Assembly (NCBI GenBank): GCA_905235675.1 | Contig: CAJONC010000009.1 | Span: 1 to 55,456, forward strand | Reading direction: 5' to 3' | Origin: an uncultured Bacteroidales bacterium | GTDB lineage: Bacteria > Bacteroidota > Bacteroidia > Bacteroidales > UBA932 | DNA length: 55,456 nt | Program-made: the position numbers and the translations under genes | In this document: positions 44,813 to 53,631 of the stretch, one piece after another | Position numbering within the stretch: the stretch's first letter is position 1 | How the letters are laid out: the number at the start of each line of letters is the position of its first letter | The notes under the pieces: model-generated | Seen by the model: only the letters and a program-made list of their open reading frames with translations | Database searches by the model: none | Told to the model about the DNA's origin: nothing

Positions 44813-46654
44813 ATGAAAAAGACTATAATATTTCTGGCAATAGCCGGCATTCTGGCAACTTCCTGCAATCTTGAAGATTCGCTCACGCTGGTCCCTGAAT
44901 CACAAATCACTCCGGATTCCTACTTCAGGACCAGGGAAGACCTCCAGCTCTTCTCCAACACATTCTACAACAACCTCCTCGACAAGACACCCTATGCCCA
45001 GGAAAGCGATGTGTTCCTGAAGATGAACCCGTCTAATCTCATCCGCGGAGGCAACGACCGCACCGTTCCCACTTCCGGAGGCGGCTGGTCGTTCACCAAC
45101 CTGCGCAAGATGAACACCCTCCTCGCAAACATAGACAAATGCGACGACGAAGAGGCGGTGAAAGAATATACTGCCCTCGTAAAGTTCTGGCGTGCATATT
45201 ACTATGCCGACATGGTGCGCAAATTCGGAGACGTTCCGTGGATTGACCATGAGATAGGCTCAGCAGACGAAGACCTGTACGCGCCCCGCGACACCCGCGA
45301 GACCGTGCTGCGCCACATGATAGAGGATATCGACGAGGCTATCGCGAATCTTCCCGGCAAGGCCGCCGCGCCCCAGACCGCATACCGTGTGAACAAATAC
45401 ACGGCAATGATGCTCAAGGCGCAGTTCTGCCTCTTCGAGGGAACTTTCCGCAAGTATCATTCATCTCCCGCCCCCTTCGACAACTCCTACACCGACGAGA
45501 ACGGAAGTTCCAACGACTACAAGTATTATCTGGATCTTGCCGCCGATGCGGCGAAGCAGCTGATCGATTCCAAGGCTTACTCGGTCCACAACACCGGAAA
45601 GCCCGCTTCGGACTACGTGACACTGTTCAACGCCGACAACGCCAGCACCGACGAAATCATACTTGCAGTGAATTACGACGCTAACCTGGCAATCACCCAC
45701 GACTGCGGACGCGACCTCACCAACCAGACAGCCGCCCGTTACGGGATGACAAAGAAGATGGTGGACATGTACCTGATGAGCGACGGCAGCCGCTTCACCG
45801 ACAAACCCGGCTGGAACATCATGCCCTTCGCCGAGGAAGTGTCCGGACGCGACCCCCGTCTCGCCCAGACCATACGCACCCCCGGCTATTCCTGGAAGAA
45901 CCCGGGCGTGAGCAACGACGGACCGGAATTCGACTACTGCCAGACCGGCTACCAGTCTATCAAGTTCGTACAGTCCTATGCCTCAAAGTGCTGGTCTACG
46001 GACAATTCCACCAATGACATGCCGGTTTACCGTTTTGCCGAGGCACTGCTCACCTACGCCGAGGCCAAGGCCGAACTCGGAACGCTCACCCAGGATGACA
46101 TCGACATCTCCATCAAGCCCCTGCGCGACCGCGTGGGCATGCCCAACCTCAACCTTGCGGAAGCCAACGCGCATCCCGATCCCTACCTCAGTTCCGCCGA
46201 GACCGGATATCCCAACGTGGACGGCGCCAACAAGGGCGTGATTCTCGAGATACGCCGCGAGAGGGCCGTCGAGCTCTTCCAGGAAGGATACGGACGCTAC
46301 TTCGACCTCATGCGATGGAAAGCCGGTTACTGCATCAACCAGCCCATGTACGGCATGTACATCCCCGGCGCCGGTTCCTACAACTTCGGCGACGACAGCA
46401 AGTACACCTTCTATGTCGGTTCCACCACCGCTACGGGCAAGACCTACAAAATCTACGATCCCGCAGAAGGAGTCGAGGAATCCGGCATGGTATACCTGGT
46501 GGATCCCAACACAGGGGAATATGCCACCGCCGGCGTGCTCGACGCCTACAAGGCCATAAACCGTTCCTTCGATGAGAACAAGCACTACTTCTACCCCATC
46601 AACGAGAAGGATCTGCAGCTCAACGAAAATCTGAAACAGAATCCCAACTGGTAA
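44813..46654 (+). CDS. SusD/RagB-family surface lipoprotein
   Basis: The 613-residue product is the surface glycan-binding lid of the SusC transporter. It has a lipobox (ILATSC, Cys18), the N-terminal SusD region (PDSYFRTREDLQLFSNTFYNNL, about 40-65), TPR-like helices in the middle (EEAVKEYTALVKFWRAYYYADMVR) and the C-terminal RagB/SusD motif IRRERAVELFQEGYGRYFDLMRW. Length is in the normal range. It is encoded 14 bases after SusC and 12 before the next lipoprotein. Ligand is unknown. Confidence 0.95.
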   Translation: MKKTIIFLAIAGILATSCNLEDSLTLVPESQITPDSYFRTREDLQLFSNTFYNNLLDKTPYAQESDVFLKMNPSNLIRGGNDRTVPTSGGGWSFTNLRKMNTLLANIDKCDDEEAVKEYTALVKFWRAYYYADMVRKFGDVPWIDHEIGSADEDLYAPRDTRETVLRHMIEDIDEAIANLPGKAAAPQTAYRVNKYTAMMLKAQFCLFEGTFRKYHSSPAPFDNSYTDENGSSNDYKYYLDLAADAAKQLIDSKAYSVHNTGKPASDYVTLFNADNASTDEIILAVNYDANLAITHDCGRDLTNQTAARYGMTKKMVDMYLMSDGSRFTDKPGWNIMPFAEEVSGRDPRLAQTIRTPGYSWKNPGVSNDGPEFDYCQTGYQSIKFVQSYASKCWSTDNSTNDMPVYRFAEALLTYAEAKAELGTLTQDDIDISIKPLRDRVGMPNLNLAEANAHPDPYLSSAETGYPNVDGANKGVILEIRRERAVELFQEGYGRYFDLMRWKAGYCINQPMYGMYIPGAGSYNFGDDSKYTFYVGSTTATGKTYKIYDPAEGVEESGMVYLVDPNTGEYATAGVLDAYKAINRSFDENKHYFYPINEKDLQLNENLKQNPNW

Positions 46655-46666
46655 ACCAAAAGGACA

Positions 46667-48934
46667 ATGAAAAGTATTTACAACATATTCAAGGCTGTAG
46701 CCATTGCGGCCGCCTTCGTAGCCCTTGCAGTCTCGTGCCAGCCGGCCGAGGACAATGTGGCGAAGGCCGTACTCGGCGATGTGTCGAGCATGAACTTCGA
46801 CGCCCGCAGCCCCAAGCCCCAGACCGTAACCGTCTATTCCGACGGTGAGTGGCATACCACCGCTCCCGAGTGGATTACGGTCACTCCCTCCGCCGGAAAC
46901 GGCGTCACCGAGGTTACCGTTACGGCAAGCGAAAACGCCGACGCCGGCGGTCTTCTCGAACCCAGGAAGGATACCCTCATCTTTTCGGGGAACACCCTCG
47001 CCAGCCGCCTGCTCGTATTCGTTAGCCAGGAAGGCGACACATATCGCAACGCAGTCAAGGTCAGCCTCGAAGAGATGACAGGACTTGCAAACGGCAAGGC
47101 ATTCATTATTGACGAAGCCACCGTGGCTGCCGCCACTACCGCCGGTTACGTGGTTACCGACGGCAAGGTCAATGTCTATGCAAAGACCTCCGCGAAAGCC
47201 GCCACAGGCGACAAGGTATCCATCAAGGGCGTAAAGGCAAGCGAGAACGGACTTCCGGTGATTTCTCCTGCAGACGAATTCAGCGTCAGCGCATCCGGCA
47301 GCTTCGATTATCCCGACCCGGTCGACCTGAACGCAAAGATAGCCTCCTACAGCGCCGACAAGTATGAGTACGTGAGCGTTTCCGGCCTCGTCGCCGGAGG
47401 CAATCTCCTGGTTACGGTGGATGAGACCGACTACAGCATCAAGCAGATCGACTGCCCTTCCGAGCTCGGCATCTCAACGCTCAATGGCAACAAGGTAGAG
47501 CTCACAGGCTACATCTGCGGCCTGCTCGGAGCCAACATGTTCGGCATCCTTACCACTTCCGTAAAGGATAACGGCCCTGCAGTGATGCCCAGGCCGGAGA
47601 AACTCCTCTATGCAAAGTGGAGGTTCACGACCAGCCTGTACCCCGCCTATGCCAGCTTCTTCGGAGGCACCGCAGGCGTGGTGGATCTCACCGCGGGCTC
47701 CGGAGGAATGTATGTTCCTTCCAACGTGGAGGGTAACGGCAAACTGGAATACTGGCAGGTCGACAAGACCGGTACCACTCCTTCTTCCGGCAACCCCAAG
47801 CGTATCGTCGGCGGAACCGGACATCCTTATGTGACCGGTGCATGGCCGGGCGACTACTGGCTCTTCAGCGCTACCGACAACTACGAGTATCCCGCCGGAA
47901 CCAGCCTGCACATCAAGTACCTCACCCGAATCTCCGGTACAGGACAGAAATACTGGATGCTGGAATACTTCGACGGAAAAGATTGGCAGCCCGCGGATGA
48001 ATATCCTGTGAATACCACCACGGAAACCGGCGAAACGGTACAGTACAACTTTATCAATCCCACCTCCAACGTCGCTGTCGAGTGCAACTGGAAACTTGCC
48101 GCAGCCTGCCGCGAGCCTATGTTCCGCATGCGCTGCGTCGCCAACTGGCAGTCCAACGGAAGCGGTGCGCTTGCAAATCCCAACGGAGGAACGGTGCGTA
48201 TCGCCGACAACGATGACGGATTAGAGGATGCAGGCCCTGTATTCGAGGTGACCGACGCTCCTGAAACCGGAGGCGGCATTCCTGCGGGGACAGTCGTTTT
48301 TGAAGATGATTTCGAATGGCTGGCGCCTTATGCGACAGCAGCGAAAGCTCCCGATGACGTGACGAACAACAGCGTCGGCTCATCGCCCAACATCTTCACC
48401 ACCACCGCACTTGCAGGCATACTCGAAGAACTGCAGACCAAGGGCTACGGCTTCATCTGGGGAGGAAAGTCCGGACTTGAATGGTCCACCGAAACCCCCA
48501 CGGACGGTAACGGACGCACCCTTTACCTGCAGAGCAATTATTTCAAGTTCGGAAAGTCCGACTACAGTTCCGGTATCATCCTGCCCGCCCTTTCAGGTCT
48601 CACTTCAAGCGCCAACGTGGAACTCACCTTCGACTGGTGCTGGTGCATGACAGGCGCGAGCAAGCCCGACACTATGACGCTTACCGTCCAGATTGACGGA
48701 GGCGGAGAGGATGCGGACACCCATACTACTGCCAGTGCGGATATCACTTCCGCACAGCCTACTGCGGACGACCTTACCAAACTTGAATGGCAGCATGCCA
48801 GCGTCAAGGTCAACGGTGCAGGATCAGCCACCAGGCTTACGATACGGCCTACGAACTACGACCCTTACGTCAGCAACACCCGCGGACAGAACCGCTGGTA
48901 CCTCGACAACGTAAAGGTGACCGTGGTAAAATAA
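46667..48934 (+). CDS. BACON-type surface lipoprotein of the PUL
   Basis: The 755-residue product has a lipoprotein signal (lipobox LAVSC, Cys24). Residues about 37-125 match a BACON-like domain (VYSDGEWHTTAPEWITVTPSAGNG then VTASENADA, ending LLVFVSQEGD). A second beta-rich region with an OB-fold look (about 130-290) and a long C-terminal beta-sandwich region (about 545-755, VVFEDDFEW...WYLDNVKVTV) follow. Such proteins in this position of a PUL (SusE/F-like) bind glycans at the cell surface. No catalytic residues are apparent. A terminator follows. Confidence 0.8.
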   Translation: MKSIYNIFKAVAIAAAFVALAVSCQPAEDNVAKAVLGDVSSMNFDARSPKPQTVTVYSDGEWHTTAPEWITVTPSAGNGVTEVTVTASENADAGGLLEPRKDTLIFSGNTLASRLLVFVSQEGDTYRNAVKVSLEEMTGLANGKAFIIDEATVAAATTAGYVVTDGKVNVYAKTSAKAATGDKVSIKGVKASENGLPVISPADEFSVSASGSFDYPDPVDLNAKIASYSADKYEYVSVSGLVAGGNLLVTVDETDYSIKQIDCPSELGISTLNGNKVELTGYICGLLGANMFGILTTSVKDNGPAVMPRPEKLLYAKWRFTTSLYPAYASFFGGTAGVVDLTAGSGGMYVPSNVEGNGKLEYWQVDKTGTTPSSGNPKRIVGGTGHPYVTGAWPGDYWLFSATDNYEYPAGTSLHIKYLTRISGTGQKYWMLEYFDGKDWQPADEYPVNTTTETGETVQYNFINPTSNVAVECNWKLAAACREPMFRMRCVANWQSNGSGALANPNGGTVRIADNDDGLEDAGPVFEVTDAPETGGGIPAGTVVFEDDFEWLAPYATAAKAPDDVTNNSVGSSPNIFTTTALAGILEELQTKGYGFIWGGKSGLEWSTETPTDGNGRTLYLQSNYFKFGKSDYSSGIILPALSGLTSSANVELTFDWCWCMTGASKPDTMTLTVQIDGGGEDADTHTTASADITSAQPTADDLTKLEWQHASVKVNGAGSATRLTIRPTNYDPYVSNTRGQNRWYLDNVKVTVVK

Positions 48935-48955
48935 GCCGAAGGTCCATTTCGAATG

Positions 48956-48985
48956 AAGGAGGCGCAGATTGCGCCTCCTTTTTAT
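48956..48985 (+). terminator. Rho-independent terminator after the BACON lipoprotein
   Basis: Perfect ten-base arms AAGGAGGCGC/GCGCCTCCTT (48956-48965 and 48971-48980) with a five-base loop, followed by TTTATT. The T-tract merges into the promoter box at 48986. Confidence 0.85.
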
Positions 48986-48993
48986 TATATTTG
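48986..48993 (+). promoter_or_regulatory. -7 box of the GH127-like gene
   Basis: TATATTTG ends seven bases before the ATG at 49001 and begins directly after the terminator T-tract, so the enzyme gene seems to have its own promoter apart from the SusC/D unit. Confidence 0.55.
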
Positions 48994-49000
48994 TACTGAT

Positions 49001-50995
49001 ATGAAAAAGCTTCCCGCATTTATGGCAGCCATTGCCATTCTCGCTTCCTGCAGGCAGCAGGAGGCGGCACAGCGCTATATACCCCTCAACCTCGGGCAGG
49101 TCAGGGCGGAAGGATGGATCAGGGACTGGGCCAGGGATGCCGCCGACGGAATCACCGGCCATCTCGACGAGTATGAGCAGGTGTTCGAATACGGCTGGCT
49201 CGGCCGCGACATCTCCGCCCGCAACGTGGGAGGCGACGGCATAGTCAGCAGCACAGGCTGGCTTCTGGAGCAGAGCGCCTACTGGATCGACGGCAGCCTC
49301 AAGACCGGAGCCGTCCTGGGCGACACGGCCCTCTTCAACAAAGCGGCCCGCCGTCTTGACGGAGTGGTGGACGGGGTTCTCGCAAGCGAAAACAATACTT
49401 TCATATACTGGAAGCCCGATTCCATAGTGGTGCACGAAAACGGCGATTACAACAAGGGCGCTTTCAACAACTGGGCGCACGGACTGATGGGGCGCTGCCT
49501 CGTGTCCTACTGGCAGGCCACCCACGACGAACGCATACTGAAGGCCCTGGAGAAGGTCTATTCATCCGGATATTATCTTAAATCTCCCCAGGACGACATC
49601 TACGCCCCCGACGCCGGCCTTACGCAGGGCATGGTGCGCGGGGCGACCAACCTCGACGCCATGAGCGAGACATATATGCTTACCGGCAACCGGAAGATTC
49701 TGGAAGCCATGCAGGACTACGCCTCGCAGCCCTGCCAGCAATATCAGGAACAGCGGCTCCTCGCAAAGAAGGAACGTGCCGACAACAACTGGGGCGACGC
49801 CACAATCCACGGGGTAACCCTGAACGAAGTCGCCCGCGTACCTGCTATTCTGTCCCTCTGGTCGGGAGACAGGCAGGAGCTTGAAGCCGCCATCCATCTC
49901 CTCGAATGGACCGACAGATACAATATGCTGCCTTTCGGCGTGAATTCTTCGGAAGAATGGCTGAGCGGATTCGGGCCCTACAGGTTCACGGAGACCTGCG
50001 ATATCCCCGCAGAGATGTGGACCAGGACCTGGATGCTGCGCATCACAGGGGACTCCCGCTGGGCCGACGATGTGGAGCGCGCCTTCCTCAACGCAGGACC
50101 GGTGCCCGTCAGCAGGGACTTCAGGACCATGTGCTACTACCAGAGCCCCAACCGCATCAACGAGGTCTTCCCTCCGGCGCCCACCGTTCCCGGCTCAGGC
50201 GATGCGATAGTCTATTCCCCCACCGGCAACAGGACGCTCTGCTGCGTGGGAAGCTGCAACTGGATAATCCCGAACTATGTGCAGAACATGTGGATGCGCG
50301 CCGCCGGCGGAGGCCTTGCATGCGTGCTTTACGGCCCCTGCAGCGTGGAGGCGGAGGGCATGAAGTTCAGCTGCGAAAGCGACTTCCCATTCGGCGAAGA
50401 GCAGACGATAACGGTCGGCACCGGCAAGTCCCGCAGCCTTCCCATATATTTCAGGGTTCCCTACTGGTGCATTGGGATGAGCGTGAGCGTGAACGGAAAG
50501 CAGGTTGAAGGAAGGATGCAGGACGGATTCCTCCGTATCTCCCGCAAATGGGAAGACGGGGATATAATCCGTGTTCATCTGCCCATGGAGGTCAGAATCA
50601 GAGAGGTGGAAGACAACTGCTACCCCGTGGACGAATACTTCGCCACTCCGCACCTTGGGCGCGTACATACCCTCGCCCTCGACACGACCGCGGTGAGGCA
50701 TCAGTACAGATATGTGGACTACGGCCCGCTGCTCTACGCCCTTCCGCTTTACGACATCGACGAAAACACCGTGGTGCCGGGCCAGGAATCGGCTTACGTG
50801 CTGAACTCTTCCGACGCTTCGCAGATTGAAATCATCCGCGCCGGCGGCATGCCGGAACGCTGGGGCTGGAGAATCGAAGACGCCCCCACGGTGCTGAAAG
50901 CCCCCGCCACCCTGGACGGCTCTCCCTGCACCATCACCCTCGTGCCCTACAACTGCACCAAGTTCAGGGTGTCAATGTTCCGTAATCCAGAATGA
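49001..50995 (+). CDS. GH127-like glycoside hydrolase (beta-L-arabinofuranosidase family), lipoprotein
   Basis: The 664-residue product is a predicted lipoprotein (lipobox ILASC). It has the (alpha/alpha)6-barrel pattern of the former DUF1680 family, now GH127/146: metal-binding E331-x-C333 in FTETCD and the cysteine pair C414-C415 in RTLCCVG. In the characterised GH127 enzyme the equivalent E-x-C and C-C coordinate zinc and the first Cys of the pair is the nucleophile. The C-terminal beta-sandwich (about 480-664) completes the fold. beta-L-Arabinofuranose-containing glycans are the likely target, though related families have broader specificity. A longer frame upstream of 49001 reads through the terminator. 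Confidence 0.85.
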   Translation: MKKLPAFMAAIAILASCRQQEAAQRYIPLNLGQVRAEGWIRDWARDAADGITGHLDEYEQVFEYGWLGRDISARNVGGDGIVSSTGWLLEQSAYWIDGSLKTGAVLGDTALFNKAARRLDGVVDGVLASENNTFIYWKPDSIVVHENGDYNKGAFNNWAHGLMGRCLVSYWQATHDERILKALEKVYSSGYYLKSPQDDIYAPDAGLTQGMVRGATNLDAMSETYMLTGNRKILEAMQDYASQPCQQYQEQRLLAKKERADNNWGDATIHGVTLNEVARVPAILSLWSGDRQELEAAIHLLEWTDRYNMLPFGVNSSEEWLSGFGPYRFTETCDIPAEMWTRTWMLRITGDSRWADDVERAFLNAGPVPVSRDFRTMCYYQSPNRINEVFPPAPTVPGSGDAIVYSPTGNRTLCCVGSCNWIIPNYVQNMWMRAAGGGLACVLYGPCSVEAEGMKFSCESDFPFGEEQTITVGTGKSRSLPIYFRVPYWCIGMSVSVNGKQVEGRMQDGFLRISRKWEDGDIIRVHLPMEVRIREVEDNCYPVDEYFATPHLGRVHTLALDTTAVRHQYRYVDYGPLLYALPLYDIDENTVVPGQESAYVLNSSDASQIEIIRAGGMPERWGWRIEDAPTVLKAPATLDGSPCTITLVPYNCTKFRVSMFRNPE

Positions 50996-51017
50996 GTCTG
51001 ATGTCTTCATCGTCGCC

Positions 51018-51128
51018 TCAATCATTATCTTCGGTCGGGACAATGCTGATGAGATTCCTGACAAAGCTGTAAGTGTAATCGTAACCGGTATTGGTCTCGT
51101 TGTAATAACAATGGAACCAGTTGGGCTT
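51018..51128 (-). pseudogene. Coding remnant without a start codon
   Basis: Directly after the fimbrillin-like stop, the +1 frame stays open for about 37 codons to a TGA at 51018-51020. Its translation (KPNWFHCYYNETNTGYDYTY followed by SFVRNLISIVPTEDND) looks like protein, with a Tyr-rich beta pattern, but it has no ATG. It may be the end of a neighbouring gene after deletion or the original C-terminus lost by a frameshift of the gene at 51127. No family recognised. Confidence 0.3.
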
Positions 51129-52965
51129 ATTTGTAGTAGGAAAGATAAACTCTACTCAGGGTAGCACTGGACGCACAATGGATGCGGAAACCGTCGTACC
51201 CGGCCAAATCGTACTCATAGTTGTAACCACTCACTGTTGCGGGCGTGAGTTGCGTTTCTGTTTCTGTCGTATCGGGGTTGACACGAATACCATATACATC
51301 CGGCGTGTTGTAAGAAACTACATCATACCATTTGCCGAGCGTGAAAGTAAGTTTTTCGAGCCCTCCAGGGAACGTCTGGGAAGGGGCTGTGCGGAATCCC
51401 CAGGCAAGGCTTCTGTCCGAAGCATACAGCGCATCGCCAGAATAGGTGCCAAAGTTGGTGTTCGAAGCCTGAACATAAGCAAACTCATCCTTATATGCCC
51501 AGGTAGAGCGGTTATGTATCACATAAACATCAGAACTGCCATCAACCAGCTTGGCATTGCCGACGAATTCCAGCGAAACAGGCTCGCCCACGACCAATTC
51601 TTTCTCAAAATAGTCGAAACTTTGCGGGCCGCTGACGGCGTCCGGGATGCCTTTGATATAGAGGTAATATCTCCCTGCCTCCAGGCCGGAAGGGACCTTG
51701 ACGCCTACGTAGCCGTCACCCACGGACTGCACCTCCAGATTGCCGGCTGATCCTTCGCGGCCGTAAGTATAATAGCAATCATAGCCGCTGAGGTGTGCTC
51801 CTTCTTTCCATACGGCGGTAAAACCGTCGCGGTCGGGCGATTCAGAGGTGGTGTATTCTACGCTTTCAGGCAGTGTCTCGGCCTGTGCGGGAAGCAGTTT
51901 CACTTGGAAAGTGGTGAGGCCGGCTTCTTTGAACTCCAGGCTGCGTTTAAGGGACGAAAGCGATATTTCGCGGGAGTAGGTGATGGTTTCTTCGCCGCGT
52001 TTTACGTCGCAGATAAGGCCGAACCAGTCGCTCATCGTCCCGGGGAGGCTGCGCAGATACAGTGTAGCCTTGCCTTCCGCATCCGCCACGATGTCGGGCT
52101 TTCCGCTCAGGTTTTCCGGGGCAGACCAGGGGATATCCGGGTCGCTCGGGCAGCTGAAATTGATGGCGTGGAAATCTCTGCCGTACACCAGCCACATCAT
52201 GTATTCCGGGATTTCGCTGCGATATTTGCCGAGGGTAGGATTGTACGAAATGATTTCTTCCTGGGAGCAGGTGGACATATATTCGTCTCCGGTATACCAG
52301 GTTCCCGATTGCAGGACGTCACCAGGCTCGAGCCCGGCAAGGGTAATCTCTACTACCGAACCGAGGCGGGCGAACTGGAAGGAAATCTCGTCGGGGCGGC
52401 TCGGATATGTCTCCGACCATTTGGATATCATCAAGTCGCTTTGTGTACTTACACCACCGGCGTAAGTGTACTGAGTGTGATCCAGTATGAGCGGGACATA
52501 ATCTTCCCCGTCTTCGTCCTTTTTAAAGTACCACCCAGGCCTCGTGCTGGCCAGGTAAGTATAGTAAAAAGTATAGTCGGAATACATTTCGTAACTTTCC
52601 CAGTCATACGTAGCAAAAGTAGCCGTAAAGACGGCAGTCTCTCCGCCATCGACAAGCGGATTTGATGCCACTGGAAAAAAAGAGGTGCCGTCCTCCATTA
52701 CATCAGTCCCGTCCGGAGATACCGCACGTACCAGTTCGCGGATGTAAATCTGGTCCCCGGCTTCCCAGCACGCCGTGTAGTGTCCTTCGCCGTCCTGCGA
52801 AATCGTTGTTTTTGTCGCATCCGAAAAACTGGCGACAATACGGACAGTGTGCCCTTCGGTCTTTTCCTCTGCAGGAAGCGTGGTGTCGGCCTCTTCGGCC
52901 TTTTGGCAGGCCGACAACGCCATCAGCGTAAGGCCTGCAAGCAGAATGTAATTTCGTGTTTTCAT
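51127..52965 (-). CDS. Fimbrillin/Mfa-like surface lipoprotein
   Basis: The 612-residue product is a predicted lipoprotein (MKTRNYILLAGLTLMALSAC). Residues 40-80 show the fimbrillin-like pattern SFSDATKTTISQDGEGHYTA followed by CWEAGDQIYI (T-K-T ... W..GD.I), as in Mfa1/fimbrillin-type Bacteroidales surface proteins. The rest (100-612) is beta-rich with no further recognised motif; it is longer than most fimbrillins. The start overlaps the stop of a 51-residue protein (TGATG), giving translational coupling. Adhesin or fimbria tip is inferred from family resemblance only. Confidence 0.65.
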   Translation of the reverse strand: MKTRNYILLAGLTLMALSACQKAEEADTTLPAEEKTEGHTVRIVASFSDATKTTISQDGEGHYTACWEAGDQIYIRELVRAVSPDGTDVMEDGTSFFPVASNPLVDGGETAVFTATFATYDWESYEMYSDYTFYYTYLASTRPGWYFKKDEDGEDYVPLILDHTQYTYAGGVSTQSDLMISKWSETYPSRPDEISFQFARLGSVVEITLAGLEPGDVLQSGTWYTGDEYMSTCSQEEIISYNPTLGKYRSEIPEYMMWLVYGRDFHAINFSCPSDPDIPWSAPENLSGKPDIVADAEGKATLYLRSLPGTMSDWFGLICDVKRGEETITYSREISLSSLKRSLEFKEAGLTTFQVKLLPAQAETLPESVEYTTSESPDRDGFTAVWKEGAHLSGYDCYYTYGREGSAGNLEVQSVGDGYVGVKVPSGLEAGRYYLYIKGIPDAVSGPQSFDYFEKELVVGEPVSLEFVGNAKLVDGSSDVYVIHNRSTWAYKDEFAYVQASNTNFGTYSGDALYASDRSLAWGFRTAPSQTFPGGLEKLTFTLGKWYDVVSYNTPDVYGIRVNPDTTETETQLTPATVSGYNYEYDLAGYDGFRIHCASSATLSRVYLSYYK

Positions 52966-53120
52966 CAGAAAGATCCTCCAATAATAACAGCATCATCGTT
53001 AATCGAGCCGGCGGCATTGCTGCCGCCGAAGTTCATTGTGCGGTCGTAGCTGCCACAAATAATATCCGTCGTACCGACCTGCAGTACATCAATCTGTGGA
53101 CTCAAATAATTCTGTTTCAT
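52965..53120 (-). CDS. 51-residue protein with Y-x-S-P-x-I-x-V leader
   Basis: The ORF begins ATG AAA CAG AAT at 53120. Its first part reads NYLSPQIDVLQVGTTDIICGS (residues 4-24), followed by a Gly/Ser/Asn-rich tail. The tail is short of a membrane segment and has no signal peptide. A second, truncated member of this family lies before the other fimbrillin-like gene at 55240-55380, with the same spacing of Y, S-P, I, V, V, C, S. The stop overlaps the following ATG by one base. A conserved head with a variable tail resembles a leader/core precursor, but no maturase or protease gene is near. Function unknown. Confidence 0.65.
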   Translation of the reverse strand: MKQNYLSPQIDVLQVGTTDIICGSYDRTMNFGGSNAAGSINDDAVIIGGSF

Positions 53121-53132
53121 AATATGAATAGT

Positions 53133-53360
53133 TTAGTTTCTGTTGTTCAGTTCATTTTGCCGGCCCAACTGCTCCACCCGGGCCGAGAGGTGCGCAAGGT
53201 CCTCTTCTATGCGTCGGTCCTGCTCCCTGTCGATATGGCGGCTGCACCCGAGATATACCAGCACCCCCAGGGCAAACGCCAGCGCCAAGATGAAAACAAG
53301 CCAAATCATACGGGTGCAAAAATGCCGGAAAAACGGGACTTCCCATTCATTATTTTTCAT
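53133..53360 (-). CDS. Small single-pass membrane protein
   Basis: The 75-residue product has one transmembrane helix (about residues 18-40, MIWLVFILALAFALGVLVYLGC) and a charged helical tail (45-70, DREQDRRIEEDLAHLSARVEQLG) likely to be a short coiled coil. It resembles no family known to me. It starts 16 bases from repeat copy 2 and ends 12 bases before the 51-residue protein, so it looks like the first gene of a three-gene unit with the fimbrillin-like protein. Confidence 0.55.
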   Translation of the reverse strand: MKNNEWEVPFFRHFCTRMIWLVFILALAFALGVLVYLGCSRHIDREQDRRIEEDLAHLSARVEQLGRQNELNNRN

Positions 53361-53376
53361 TATTTTTTGTGTATGC

Positions 53377-53482
53377 TGGCGCTTAAGTTGCGATAAATTA
53401 ACGTATTAAACGAACCTCTCCCCTTGGATTTCCAGGGGGAGAGGTTATATTAAGTGCCTGTCCTATAGATGGTTAAGCGCCA
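53377..53482 (+). repeat. Palindromic repeat, copy 2 of 3
   Basis: The element has perfect ten-base terminal inverted repeats (TGGCGCTTAA/TTAAGCGCCA) and an internal hairpin with 11-base arms (53413-53423 and 53436-53446). Its first 72 bases are identical to copy 3, which lies 774 bases further on in the same orientation. Similarity to copy 3 continues weakly for about 30 bases beyond the right end. The three-base TGC on each side could be a target duplication. Confidence 0.85.
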
Positions 53483-53565
53483 TGCGACAGGGGCGATATG
53501 ACTTTACTCAGGCTGATGTGGCATCGCGTGCCGGTATTTACCTAAGTCAACAGATGAAAGTCTGA
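53482..53565 (+). pseudogene. Possible fragment of an XRE-type HTH regulator
   Basis: A 27-codon frame starting at the end of repeat copy 2 reads MRQGRYDFTQADVASRAGIY and then LSQQMKV before a stop. The part RYDFTQADVASRAGI resembles the first helices of XRE-family repressors (typically L-T-Q-x-x-V-A-x-R-A-G-I). If real, the insertion of the repeat cut off the front. The match is short, and part of the stretch is similar to the flank of copy 3, so it may be chance. The rest of the gap up to 53631 holds only the promoter box at 53605. Confidence 0.25.
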
Positions 53566-53604
53566 ACATAATTTAATAGGACTTGATGATTCCATAAAAA
53601 TCCT

Positions 53605-53612
53605 TACCTTTG
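53605..53612 (+). promoter_or_regulatory. -7 box of the DUF4160/DUF2442 pair
   Basis: TACCTTTG matches TAnnTTTG and ends 19 bases before the ATG at 53632. Confidence 0.5.
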
Positions 53613-53631
53613 TGAAAATGCTCCGCGAGAA

